Source: Coprinopsis marcescibilis (Eukaryota; Basidiomycota; Agaricomycetes; Agaricales; Psathyrellaceae). From it: a stretch of DNA of 64,000 nucleotides. Below the pieces are notes generated by a model. It was not told the DNA's origin, ran no database searches, and was given only the letters and a program-made list of their open reading frames with translations. The stretch covers positions 20,196-84,195 of the forward strand of contig ML210281.1 in assembly GCA_004369085.1 (NCBI GenBank), written 5' to 3'. Of this stretch, positions 1 to 8,172 are shown one piece after another (the first letter of the stretch is position 1; each line of letters starts with the position of its first letter). Both the position numbers and the translations under genes were made by a program.

Positions 1-1905
1 TTCATATTCTCTCTCGTGCTGCGGTGAACTGTTGTTGAGTTGAATCGACTCGGCGGGGTCATCGATTGAAAGGTCAGCCTCGTCAATGGAATCTGACTCG
101 GAAAGTATCTCGATTGGCGTAGCAGTAACGGGCGTGTCGTCCTCTTCGTCAGTTGCGTCATTCACCGCGGAATCTGGCTCTGAAGGTGGATTGCTTGACA
201 TAGCGACCTGCTCAATAACGAGCTCTTCGTCCTCTTTGGAGATGGCAGCGTCTTCCGCCATTTCAATAGGTTCGAATATACCCTCCTCCATGGCGACCTG
301 TTCGATAACGAGTGTTTCATCCTCTTTGGAGACGGCAGCATCTTCAACCACGTCAATAGGTTCGAATATACCCACCACAATAGCGCCCTGCTCCACAACG
401 AGCATTTCGTCCTCTTCGGAGATTGCAGCATCTTCCGCGGCTCCAATGGGTTCGAACATATGCTCCTCCAGAGAAGCATCGGAGGGCTGCTCATCCTGTT
501 CTACCACATCCACAAGCCCGTCGACTTTGCTTTCGACTTGCGGGGATTCCTCCTTGGATTCAGGGGCCTCCCGGGATGCAATCATGACCGCAGGGGTTGC
601 TACCGGCTGTTCCGAATCGAGGCTGTCGTCGAGAACAGGGGATCTAGGAGTTTCTTGAGTGAGAGCATAAACACCATCTCCCTTCGCTTCACATCCACCG
701 TGCGGTGTCCATTCATCCCGAATGTCGACAAGAAGACCAACCGGGGGCGCAAACGGCGAGCCGTGGAACGCATGTTGCAGTCCTCCAATGTTACTCGTAT
801 CAAACGCCTTGGGAGTCGGCGCGAACCCTTGCTCCAGATCTATCAGAATCTCATCCGGACTGATCCCCTTTGGTCCAGCAGCAACAAGATTGGAGGAACG
901 CAGAACGGGGTTCATTTCCACATACTCATCATCCGAGCCTCCGAAATCAATGAGCAAGTTGCTCGACTTGCGTCCCCGATCGTTGCCCACGACCGGCGCT
1001 CCAAACGACCCTGGCACAAACCTGCCAAAGCCCGCCTCAAAGAAATGAGTAGGCAGGGGCGCAGCGGTAACCTTCTTCACCGCGATCCCGCCAAAACTTC
1101 TGGTCCGTCTGTGGGCAGTGAGAGATGGAGCTGGTGATGTCGATAGGAAATTGATCGGAGAGGGTGTCCGGGGCCGCGAATGGGGGTAAACCAGCCTAGG
1201 CGAGGAGTTGTCTAGATGACGTGTGCCCTTTGCTTTGGGCGAAGAGAAGGGCGAATAAGGGTCAAAATTGGGTAGTGGTGGTGTCCCTGGCAATGACCGG
1301 GCATCGAACGAGAACCTGGACGATGTGGAACCCGCTGTCAACGGTGGGGTGAACGGAATGCCGTGCAGAGCACGAGGGATGGGTGCTCGCAGTTCGGCAT
1401 GGTATCCAAGGGGCTGTACGTCTGGTGGTGGCGACACAGACACCAGCTGGCCACTGGCAGGAGTCGCGGGGCGATCGTCCAGGTCAACGAGGGGTGGTGG
1501 AACGCTCTTCGGGTTGGGATTGCTGACGTCGACTGCGACGGGGAGCAGCTCGATGCTGCGATAAGGGTTCCATTTCGGAGGCTGTAGCCTAATTCTGCTG
1601 ATATAGGATCCCCAGTCCGACGTCTTTTTCTGAGCACCTTGCCACCACGATCGAGTCGCCTTGAATGTCGTCGACGTCGAGGACCTGGTCGCGGCGGAAT
1701 TTACAGGTGCGGGCAGTCTCTGGTTGCCCAGGACCCTGCCTACCAGCGAACCTGCGAGATTTGAGGCCTTGAAGAACCGGACAGCGACATAGGAGACCAC
1801 GAATGCCAGCACACCGCAGTAGCCTATGACCGCGAACGGACTCAGAAGGCTTAATTCTGTCAGAAACTCGAAAGCAAGGGCCAAAGCACTAACATACCCG
1901 GCCAT
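1..1905 (-). CDS. Partial membrane-anchored, acidic low-complexity protein (3' end outside window)
   Basis: One frame stays open from an ATG at 1905 to the window edge, giving 635 codons with no stop, so the C-terminus is missing. Residues about 5-40 are strongly hydrophobic and probably form one or two membrane helices. The rest is Pro/Ser-rich, with many SP and TP dipeptides around residues 130-300, and then becomes very acidic. Near the C-terminal end of the visible part lie three tandem copies of a 30-residue unit built on FEPI, then an EDAA core, an S-K/E-E-D-E block and EQVA. I do not recognise a family. The layout suggests a protein tethered by its N-terminus with a long disordered cytosolic tail. 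Short open frames on the opposite strand are shadows of this one. Confidence 0.8.
   Translation of the reverse strand, partial: MAGYVSALALAFEFLTELSLLSPFAVIGYCGVLAFVVSYVAVRFFKASNLAGSLVGRVLGNQRLPAPVNSAATRSSTSTTFKATRSWWQGAQKKTSDWGSYISRIRLQPPKWNPYRSIELLPVAVDVSNPNPKSVPPPLVDLDDRPATPASGQLVSVSPPPDVQPLGYHAELRAPIPRALHGIPFTPPLTAGSTSSRFSFDARSLPGTPPLPNFDPYSPFSSPKAKGTRHLDNSSPRLVYPHSRPRTPSPINFLSTSPAPSLTAHRRTRSFGGIAVKKVTAAPLPTHFFEAGFGRFVPGSFGAPVVGNDRGRKSSNLLIDFGGSDDEYVEMNPVLRSSNLVAAGPKGISPDEILIDLEQGFAPTPKAFDTSNIGGLQHAFHGSPFAPPVGLLVDIRDEWTPHGGCEAKGDGVYALTQETPRSPVLDDSLDSEQPVATPAVMIASREAPESKEESPQVESKVDGLVDVVEQDEQPSDASLEEHMFEPIGAAEDAAISEEDEMLVVEQGAIVVGIFEPIDVVEDAAVSKEDETLVIEQVAMEEGIFEPIEMAEDAAISKEDEELVIEQVAMSSNPPSEPDSAVNDATDEEDDTPVTATPIEILSESDSIDEADLSIDDPAESIQLNNSSPQHEREYE
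185..460 (-). repeat. Three tandem 90-bp coding repeats (acidic 30-aa unit)
   Basis: The sequence ggttcgaa(t/c)ata recurs at about 268, 358 and 448, a 90-bp period. On the minus strand each unit encodes FEPI followed by an EDAA core and an acidic block ending EQ. The copies are in frame and differ by several substitutions, so the array is not brand new. Confidence 0.8.
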
Positions 1906-2134
1906 TGGTGACCTGGGAAGGAGCAGGAGGAGTAGAGAGAAATCTAACGGACTTGGTCCGAGTAGACCATTCATTCAAAGCCAGCCTGCCTCGCGTCCGC
2001 CATGAGGTCAGCACTCAAAAATAGCGCGTGTTACGCCACATCCATTAAGTCATAGTTCGGGGGTATTATACAAATGGCTTGAGCCACAGGAGTAGCTTTT
2101 TGAACAACGGAGGTTTTCGACTACCTTTGATATG

Positions 2135-2677
2135 TCAATGGCTACAAAGATTGGATATGGAAGCCACATACTTACGATCTGAACGAGGGCGACGAGAGCC
2201 TTTGGAGGACACCGTTACATCGTGCCCGGACTCCCTTCCTTTGGATGTATCACCAGTCACTGGGTCTGAATCGTCCATAACCTTCCCGTCCTTAGAGCAC
2301 CGGTCGTTGCCAGGAATGACGGTTTCTCCTTCAGCTCCAAACGAAAAAACAAAAAATCAGACGACACGAACAAGAAAGTCATCCGAGTACTCACCTGGAC
2401 GTGGACCGCTTCCTGGTTCATTGGTTGCGGGACCTTGATCAGGCTGAACTTTGTCTGGGTGTAAAGAGCTCCGATGCCCAGTTGACGGTGAGCTCGGCCT
2501 GTGTTGATATGTGGTTGAACGAGGATTGGGGTCAACGGTGCGGGTATGAAAGGAGCTTGAAACCAATCTCCCATTGGAATCAAAGTTCTGGTTGATGTTA
2601 TTGTGCACACTTCCAGTCACGCATTGAAAGTGAGAGTTCTCAATGTAGACATCTGTAGCTCCTGCTAAGATAGACAT
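2135..2677 (-). CDS. Small motif protein, paralog A of the 2.1-3.7 kb pair
   Basis: Two exons (2677-2395 and 2334-2135; GT-AG intron of 59 nt) join in frame to about 160 aa. The N-terminus aligns without gaps to the downstream paralog: MSILAGATDVYIENSHF here against MPFFQGASNCTIKDSTF there. Shared blocks follow: NQNFDSxGxLVSSS, DPNxRSTT, a Pro/Ser-rich stretch, DQGPATN and PGSGPRP. The short motif G-A-x-x-x-x-I-x-x-S-x-F-x-x-V-x-G is, as I recall, common near the N-termini of uncharacterised Agaricomycete proteins, including some NLR-like ones. Function is unknown. The second motif copy seen in the paralog is eroded here. A GTAAGT donor near 2172 would, if used, give a different C-terminus ending near 2053. 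Confidence 0.65.
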
Positions 2678-3069
2678 TGTGAAAGTTGTTGTTAAAGCAC
2701 TGCTCTACTTACTTATATAGCCTCAGGGAGCAGCTGACGTCATGGCTACAAACTTGCGCTATCGCCTGTCCAAACCAAAGGGAAATTTTTGAAAGTGGGA
2801 GCATATACATTATTACAATACCGAGCGTCATTCCCTAGTACATAATTATACTTTGATCTAATATACAGTCTAATCCACAGAATAGTGCGTCATACAACAA
2901 GGCCCTATCCCGGCGCTTAGAATCCTACACCTCAAACATGTATCCCTAAACGGACTTGGAGTTTTGCAGCCGCGGGATGAACCCCCATAAAAAGCGACGT
3001 TTCCGATTTTCTAAACCACGTCAACGACGATGAAAATTCAATGTACACCCTGCACTAACCTGTCTTGTA
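2678..3069. other. Intergenic between the two motif paralogs
   Basis: About 390 bp without a supported gene. The first 70 bp are the promoter of the 2135-2677 gene, with a TATA-like element and a TGACGTCA box. The rest is the 3' flank of the upstream paralog. Confidence 0.6.
2713..2742 (-). promoter_or_regulatory. TATA-like box plus TGACGTCA element upstream of paralog A
   Basis: Reading toward the gene there is a perfect TGACGTCA palindrome at 2742-2735 and a TATATAA run at 2719-2713, about 58 and 36 bp before the ATG. The palindrome is the CRE/ATF consensus bound by bZIP factors. The same two elements, similarly spaced, precede the paralog at 3712. Confidence 0.6.
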
Positions 3070-3712
3070 TCAGTGACAAGATCCAGAACGAGGGCGGCCA
3101 AACCCACCTGTTGTGTTGCCCATAGGTCGACGAGAGTGGCCGTGGCTGCGGCCTCCAATGGCGGACATATTGACATTGTTCAGCACTGTCGTTCCTCCAG
3201 ACCCTCCTTGGTTGAATAAAGTGCCAAAGGCAGGGTCTGTTTCATCTATAGCTCTCCCGTCCTTGTAATAGCGACCGTTCACAGAGGTAAAGTTGCCTCC
3301 GTTAAGGACCGTGCTCCCTGTTTGGCCTATGGCGAGGTAAATCAGACGATACGAGGAAGGGCAAATCTATGTACTCACTTGGACGTGGCCCGCTTCCTGG
3401 TTCATCGGTGGCGGCATGAAGACCGCTTCCCGGTTGATTGGTAGCAGGTCCTTGATCAGGGGGTGCCCTATCAGAGTTTAAGCTTGAGGACCTCCGACGT
3501 CCGGCAGCTGGCGGTGAACGCGGCGTGTATTTGAAACTGCTCGAGGTGGTAGAACGACCATTGGGGTCAAAGACGTGGGTATGGCAAGAGCTTGAAACCA
3601 AATTTCCACTTGAATCAAAGTTCTGGTGGAAGGTATTGTGCAAGTTTCCCTTTACGTCTTGAAAGGTAGAGTCTTTAATTGTGCAGTTGGATGCTCCTTG
3701 GAAGAATGGCAT
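3070..3712 (-). CDS. Small motif protein, paralog B, with three internal motif copies
   Basis: Two exons (3712-3379 and 3326-3070) give about 196 aa. An ATG at 3748 is in frame, but it lies only about 6 bp from the TATA-like element; the ATG at 3712 aligns exactly with the start of paralog A, so I chose it. Three related segments occur: CTIKDSTFQDVKGN near residue 10, then STVLNGGNFTSVNG and TTVLNNVNMSAIGG in exon 2. They share an alternating hydrophobic pattern followed by F-x-x-V/I-x-G, suggesting short beta strands or a solenoid/stacking motif. Between them is a Ser/Pro/Arg-rich linker. An alternative GT-AG intron near the end (GTGGGT...ACAG) would shorten the C-terminus after GNTTG. Function unknown. 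Confidence 0.7.
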
Positions 3713-4206
3713 TGCGAAAGTTATGGAGCCAGACAAGGCTGGATCCATTCTACTTTATACCCTCATGTGACGTCATCAAGAGGATCAAATAATGGCTCAA
3801 GCGCCTTGGCACTCCAATCCAATGACGGCCCCACGTCTTCTAATTAGTTTTCATATAAGCCTAGTCTCTCACAGCCATGGTCTTTATCTCTGCAGTAATA
3901 TCCCTGTATCACCCGAGGCAGTTTGCCACTGATAGTACAGTGACGTAGTTGGCATATTTCTGGACACCGTTTCAGGAACTAGATTGGCTTGTGAGCAACA
4001 TCGAAAGCTCCAGATTTGTCCTGGGCCCAAGGCGTAGACTGACCCCGATTGTCATGGTCAGACCCAAGCATGTGCCCAAATCCAGGTCAGGTTTGGCCCG
4101 ATGCAATAAAAGACCATATTAACATAATGAAATATTACAGCAACTGATGTCCACCAGTGAGCAAGACCCAGCAAAGGCTCAAAGGGAAGACACTCACCTG
4201 AACATA
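3713..4206. other. Intergenic, promoter of paralog B then no gene seen
   Basis: The first 65 bp hold the TATA-like and TGACGTCA elements of the 3070-3712 gene. I see no conserved coding signal in the remaining 430 bp. Confidence 0.5.
3754..3775 (-). promoter_or_regulatory. TATA-like box plus TGACGTCA element upstream of paralog B
   Basis: A perfect TGACGTCA lies at 3775-3768 and a TATAAA-like run at 3759-3754, about 56 and 42 bp before the ATG at 3712. The arrangement matches paralog A, so the promoter was probably duplicated with the gene. Confidence 0.6.
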
Positions 4207-4731
4207 TCAAGGGCCTTCAGTCCCCACAAACTCTCCATCATCATTTACATGATACATAACACTCGACTGCCTATCCTCCATTCTGTCGAGCATCTCCAGC
4301 CGCTCCTGACTGCACATCGTCGCAACGGCAAACGCCAGCGCCGCCTCGAAACCCGTCATGACAAACGTCCGCTGCTGCCTCGACTGCACGCGCAGGAGAT
4401 AAAACATCGTCACGAACAACCAAAACGAGGCTAGGATCCAACACGTCGCGACGACCCCAAATCGAGCAGTCACTGGCACGAGGTTGGGGATCTCCCGCAC
4501 ACGGTATTTCCTTCTCCGTTGCCTGAAAGCGAGAATAATGATGACGAGGTGGTGGATAACGGTAGCGAGAATGAGGGGTCCGCAGACTATGTCGGCGATC
4601 GTCGAGTCCTCCATGTTCACAAAGTTGGCGACGACCAAACTCGCAACGAATGACGCACACATCGTCATCTGGATGCGTCGTGTCCGAACTGGCTCGATTA
4701 CTGGTATCGCGGAGTTGGGTGCGTCGTCCAT
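4207..4731 (-). CDS. Four-helix integral membrane protein, unknown family
   Basis: A single-exon frame of 174 aa starts in a near-perfect context (CCACCATGG). Hydrophobic segments lie at about residues 23-40, 47-67, 85-112 and 126-142, with basic RQRRRK between helices 2 and 3. The C-terminal 30 residues are polar and acidic. The four-helix layout resembles small tetraspan proteins, but I see no diagnostic motif and assign no function. Confidence 0.6.
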   Translation of the reverse strand: MDDAPNSAIPVIEPVRTRRIQMTMCASFVASLVVANFVNMEDSTIADIVCGPLILATVIHHLVIIILAFRQRRRKYRVREIPNLVPVTARFGVVATCWILASFWLFVTMFYLLRVQSRQQRTFVMTGFEAALAFAVATMCSQERLEMLDRMEDRQSSVMYHVNDDGEFVGTEGP

Positions 4732-4910
4732 GGTGGAGGTTCAAAGTCAAGAGATTGGACGACCGTTTTGATGGAGGCGATGCATCATCCCATCTCCGTG
4801 ACATACCTCGGGCCCTATAGGCAACCAAAATCAATTTGGTTTCTCAAGACATGTCTGCAGGTAAATAATTTATATTAGTTTAGACTGTAGTAGTAACAAG
4901 ACAAAACGTA

Positions 4911-6165
4911 TCATTCTCGTGACTTATTCGACTGTCCATGCTCAAAGCTCCTTTCTAATGCCAAAGTCCGCATATCACCAGGATCCCTCTCTCTCCGTGA
5001 CCGTTCTCTTCGAGGAGTGCCCGGTCGAGAGGGTGTACCATCCTGCCGGGACTCGTCTACAGGAGTCCCACTCCTATCTCTCGTCTTCATCATGATCCCT
5101 GTGCTGCTGCTGCCGCTACTCGAAGCATCAGTCAAAACAGGGGTTGTGCTCCTAGATCCACCGCCACCTCTTCCTCGGACGCTGCCCGCACCAACAGACC
5201 CACTCCTAGAGGGCACGGCACTGGTGTTTCCCGGGCTGGAGACTGGTGCAGGCGATAGCTCTCGCGCAGAACCCCAATAGAGAACTCTGCCCCACCAAGT
5301 CTTCCGATACTCTTCCCGCGCTCGTTCTTCGCGCTTGCGTTCAAAGGTTGCTCGGTAACGCTCATAACCTTCTCTAAAATACTTGTCCACTTTTGATGAG
5401 AAGACTAGCTCTCCCCTAGGGTTCGAGGAGGGTGGAAGCGAAGCCATCGGTCGAGAGACTGAAGATGACCGCGATCGAGGCGATTTCGCTGGAGAGGGGG
5501 ATCGTGATGATGTGGTGTGCGTCGGCGAAGTGGGCGACTGCTGCGGAGGTCGAGGGAAGAAAAAGTTGATAGGATTCCATGCAAATTTGGTCCGTAATGG
5601 TGGTTTGCGAACGTTGAGGACGATATTGAAAGACCGTAACGCGCGATTGGCCTGTGGTACGTATCTGGCATGATTTAACACGTATGAAGGGTAAGAATAG
5701 GAGAACAGCGTACTTGTTCGCATAAGAGATCCTTTCTGAATACATCCCACTGGCAAAGAACAACAGCAGAGCGGTGACGCTGACGAACAAGAGTCCACTG
5801 GTGATGTATGGATGGATCTGGAGCTCGGTCTCAACGGTGTAGACCCTGGCAACGACATATCTGTATGGTATGACCAGCACCGATGCCTGTGGAGGCAACA
5901 GAACCTCCCATAGCAGAATAGCAATGGCTAACAGTAATTGAAGCAAGAAAACTGGAGAGAAACATTGTGAGATTTCAAGTGCAGTTAAGAGAACATGGTG
6001 GTCACATTGGTAGCGAGACTTGCGACGCTGCAAGCTCATAGCTGTAGTCTTGAGACGCTCCTCGAACATAAGAACGTCGCGATATGTGGCGGCATCGTTC
6101 GGAGGATGAAAAGAATTTCTGGAGACAGGCCTTGTGCGCGGCGGCATCGGTTTGAAAGGGTGCAT
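4911..6165 (-). CDS. spo7: Spo7-like regulatory subunit of the nuclear-envelope Nem1 phosphatase
   Basis: Three exons (6165-6006, 5951-5714, 5664-4911) give 383 aa. The Spo7 domain is clear: YRDVLMFEERLK and LQRRKSRYQ near residues 28-52, a first membrane helix, a second helix, then FFASGMYSERISYANKYVPQ (split by intron 2) and NRALRSFNIVLN. Spo7 binds the phosphatase Nem1 at the nuclear/ER membrane; the complex dephosphorylates and activates the phosphatidate phosphatase Pah1. Intron 1 (54 nt) is in frame and stop-free but is supported by the protein match across the junction. The C-terminal ~200 residues are Ser/Pro-rich and probably disordered, longer than in yeast Spo7. Start codons of this gene and tyr1 are only 84 bp apart and divergent. 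Confidence 0.9.
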
Positions 6166-6249
6166 TGGTCGCGGAGGTCAAGCCAATTGCACTCAGCCCA
6201 CACGTGGCCAAAGATAAGATTAGATCCAACTTGTCTTCTTACTTCCATC

Positions 6250-8018
6250 ATGTCTCCTCCAATAAACGTAGCGCCCACCGTATCAGGCTCATCCCCCATA
6301 CATGAACAGCCTACAATTGGGCTCATCGGTATGGGGGCTATGGGCAAGATGTACGCCAAGTTTTTGGCAGAAGCTGGGTGGAAAAAGTACGTCGAATTCA
6401 CCACATAACTCGCGTTCTAATCCAATCTCCAGGATCAATGTTTGCGATTTGCCAGAGAAGTATGACCAGCTTCAGGCAGATTATGCAGGTATTTTCACTT
6501 GTGCAAGTCTATGAAGCTCTCAAATATTTAATTCTTAGGGCTTGCTTAGGTTCTGCCAATATCCACCCCATGCGCGATGGCCATGCCGTCTCTCGTTCCT
6601 CAGATTTCATCATATACTCTGTCGAAGCAGAGTACATCGAACGAGTCGTGGCAGAATACGGTCCTTGTAGGTCCATCTTTCTGGAGTGCCCTCTGCTCCA
6701 ACTAAATATTCACAGCAACCAAAATGCATGCCATCGTCGCTGGCCAAACCTCTGTCAAAGCCCCTGAAAAGCTGGCATTTGAAGCTCATCTCCCCCAAGA
6801 CGTCCACATCATCTCCTGCCACTCCCTTCACGGACCCGGGGTGAGCCCTGTTGGCCAGCCTCTCGTACGTTTCTGCTTACCACCACTCGTTGTACCGGAT
6901 CTTGAACTGGTACCCAGGTCCTTATCAAACACCGGGCCAGTGACGACGCTCTGACCTTGGTCGAAACCATTCTTTCACCACTCAAGTCAAGATTCGTCCA
7001 TCTGTCTTACGAAGAGCACGATTCTGTCACAGCCAACACCCAAGCTGTGACGCATGCCGCTTTCCTCAGGTATGGAAGCCCTTTTATATGCATATGTTCT
7101 CTGACTAACAATACCCTTCTCCCTAGCATGGGAACCGCGTGGGCCTCTGCACAGTCCTACCCTTGGGAACAAGGCCTCTATGTCGGCGGAATTGAGACAG
7201 TCAAGGTCAACCTCGCCCTCCGGATCTACTCAAATGCCTGGCACGTTTACGCCGGACTCGCCATTCTCAACCCCAGTGCTCGAATCCAAATCGACCAATA
7301 CGCTCAAAGTGCTTCCGACTTGTTCAAACTCATGCTCCAGGGTGGGGCAGGAAGCGCAGAGGCAGCACGCAAGTTCCGAGAACGGATAGAGTGGGCAAGA
7401 GAATCCGTTTTCGGAGATTGGGACACAAAGGATTTGACGACAACAAGTCCTTCCACACCAAGGAAACCGAAGAACACGAAAGGACGCAGACCGATTCTGC
7501 TCTCCGCCGATTTGCTGGACCGGTTTAGCATGGGGACCCAGGTTGCATCTTCGCCTTTGAACACAGCCGCGCCGTGTCTTCCGCCAAAGGGTACCCTGTC
7601 TCCGCCATCCAAGTATCGACCAAACTCGCACCTCTCTCTCCTTGCCATGGTGGACTGTTGGGCACACCTCGGTATCAACCCTTATCACCATCTCTCCGTT
7701 GCCGCAACTCCTCTATTCCGGCTGTTCCTGGGAGTAGCGGAGCATCTATTTCTGTCAAGCTCGCAGCTGAGCAGTGCAATGGAATCGGCCCTGCACGACA
7801 ACTGGCATCGAGCAGACGATCTAGAGTTTGTAATAGCCGCGAGGGGATGGAGTCAATGCGTCAGCTTTGGAAGTTTTGAGGTCTACCGAAGGAGGTTTGA
7901 CGAGACAAGGTCATTCTTTGTCTCCAGATTCGACGAAGCAGGAAAGTTGGGCAGCGAGATGATAAAGGCTGTGATGGAGAGTGAACTCGAAAGAGAAGAA
8001 AGCGCCGAACACGAGTGA
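6250..8018 (+). CDS. tyr1: Prephenate dehydrogenase (tyrosine biosynthesis)
   Basis: Six exons (introns 6387-6432, 6489-6549, 6667-6715, 6865-6917, 7070-7126) give 500 aa. The Rossmann nucleotide-binding start IGLIGMGAMGKMYAKFL is followed by VAGQTSVKAPE, CHSLHGPGVSPVGQPL and LSMGTAWASAQSYPWEQ, which together match fungal Tyr1. The enzyme oxidatively decarboxylates prephenate to 4-hydroxyphenylpyruvate with NADP+, the committed step to tyrosine. The long C-terminal exon carries the mostly helical half (WHVYAGLAILNP, HLGINPYHH). Acceptors for introns 2 and 3 were chosen because only they restore the conserved frame. Length is close to that of yeast Tyr1 (about 450 aa) with a modest insert near residue 300. 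Confidence 0.93.
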
Positions 8019-8172
8019 TATGTAGATTATAATGAAATTTGCTTCCGTACCTCTCTTATAAACGGAAGCAATATTGTACGTGTTGGTCACGTGTGATGAC
8101 ATCCAGTTACCGCCGGTTACAGAGAGCACCAGCAAAACGAAGTTGTACCTTTGCTGTCACTCAGCGCTCAGG

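Noticed and set aside
86..658. Plus-strand Ser-rich frame
   Set aside because: It is the reverse shadow of the acidic repeat region of the long minus-strand gene that runs to the window edge.
3713..3748. Upstream in-frame ATG for paralog B at 3748
   Set aside because: It lies about 6 bp from the TATA-like element, and the ATG at 3712 aligns with the start of paralog A.
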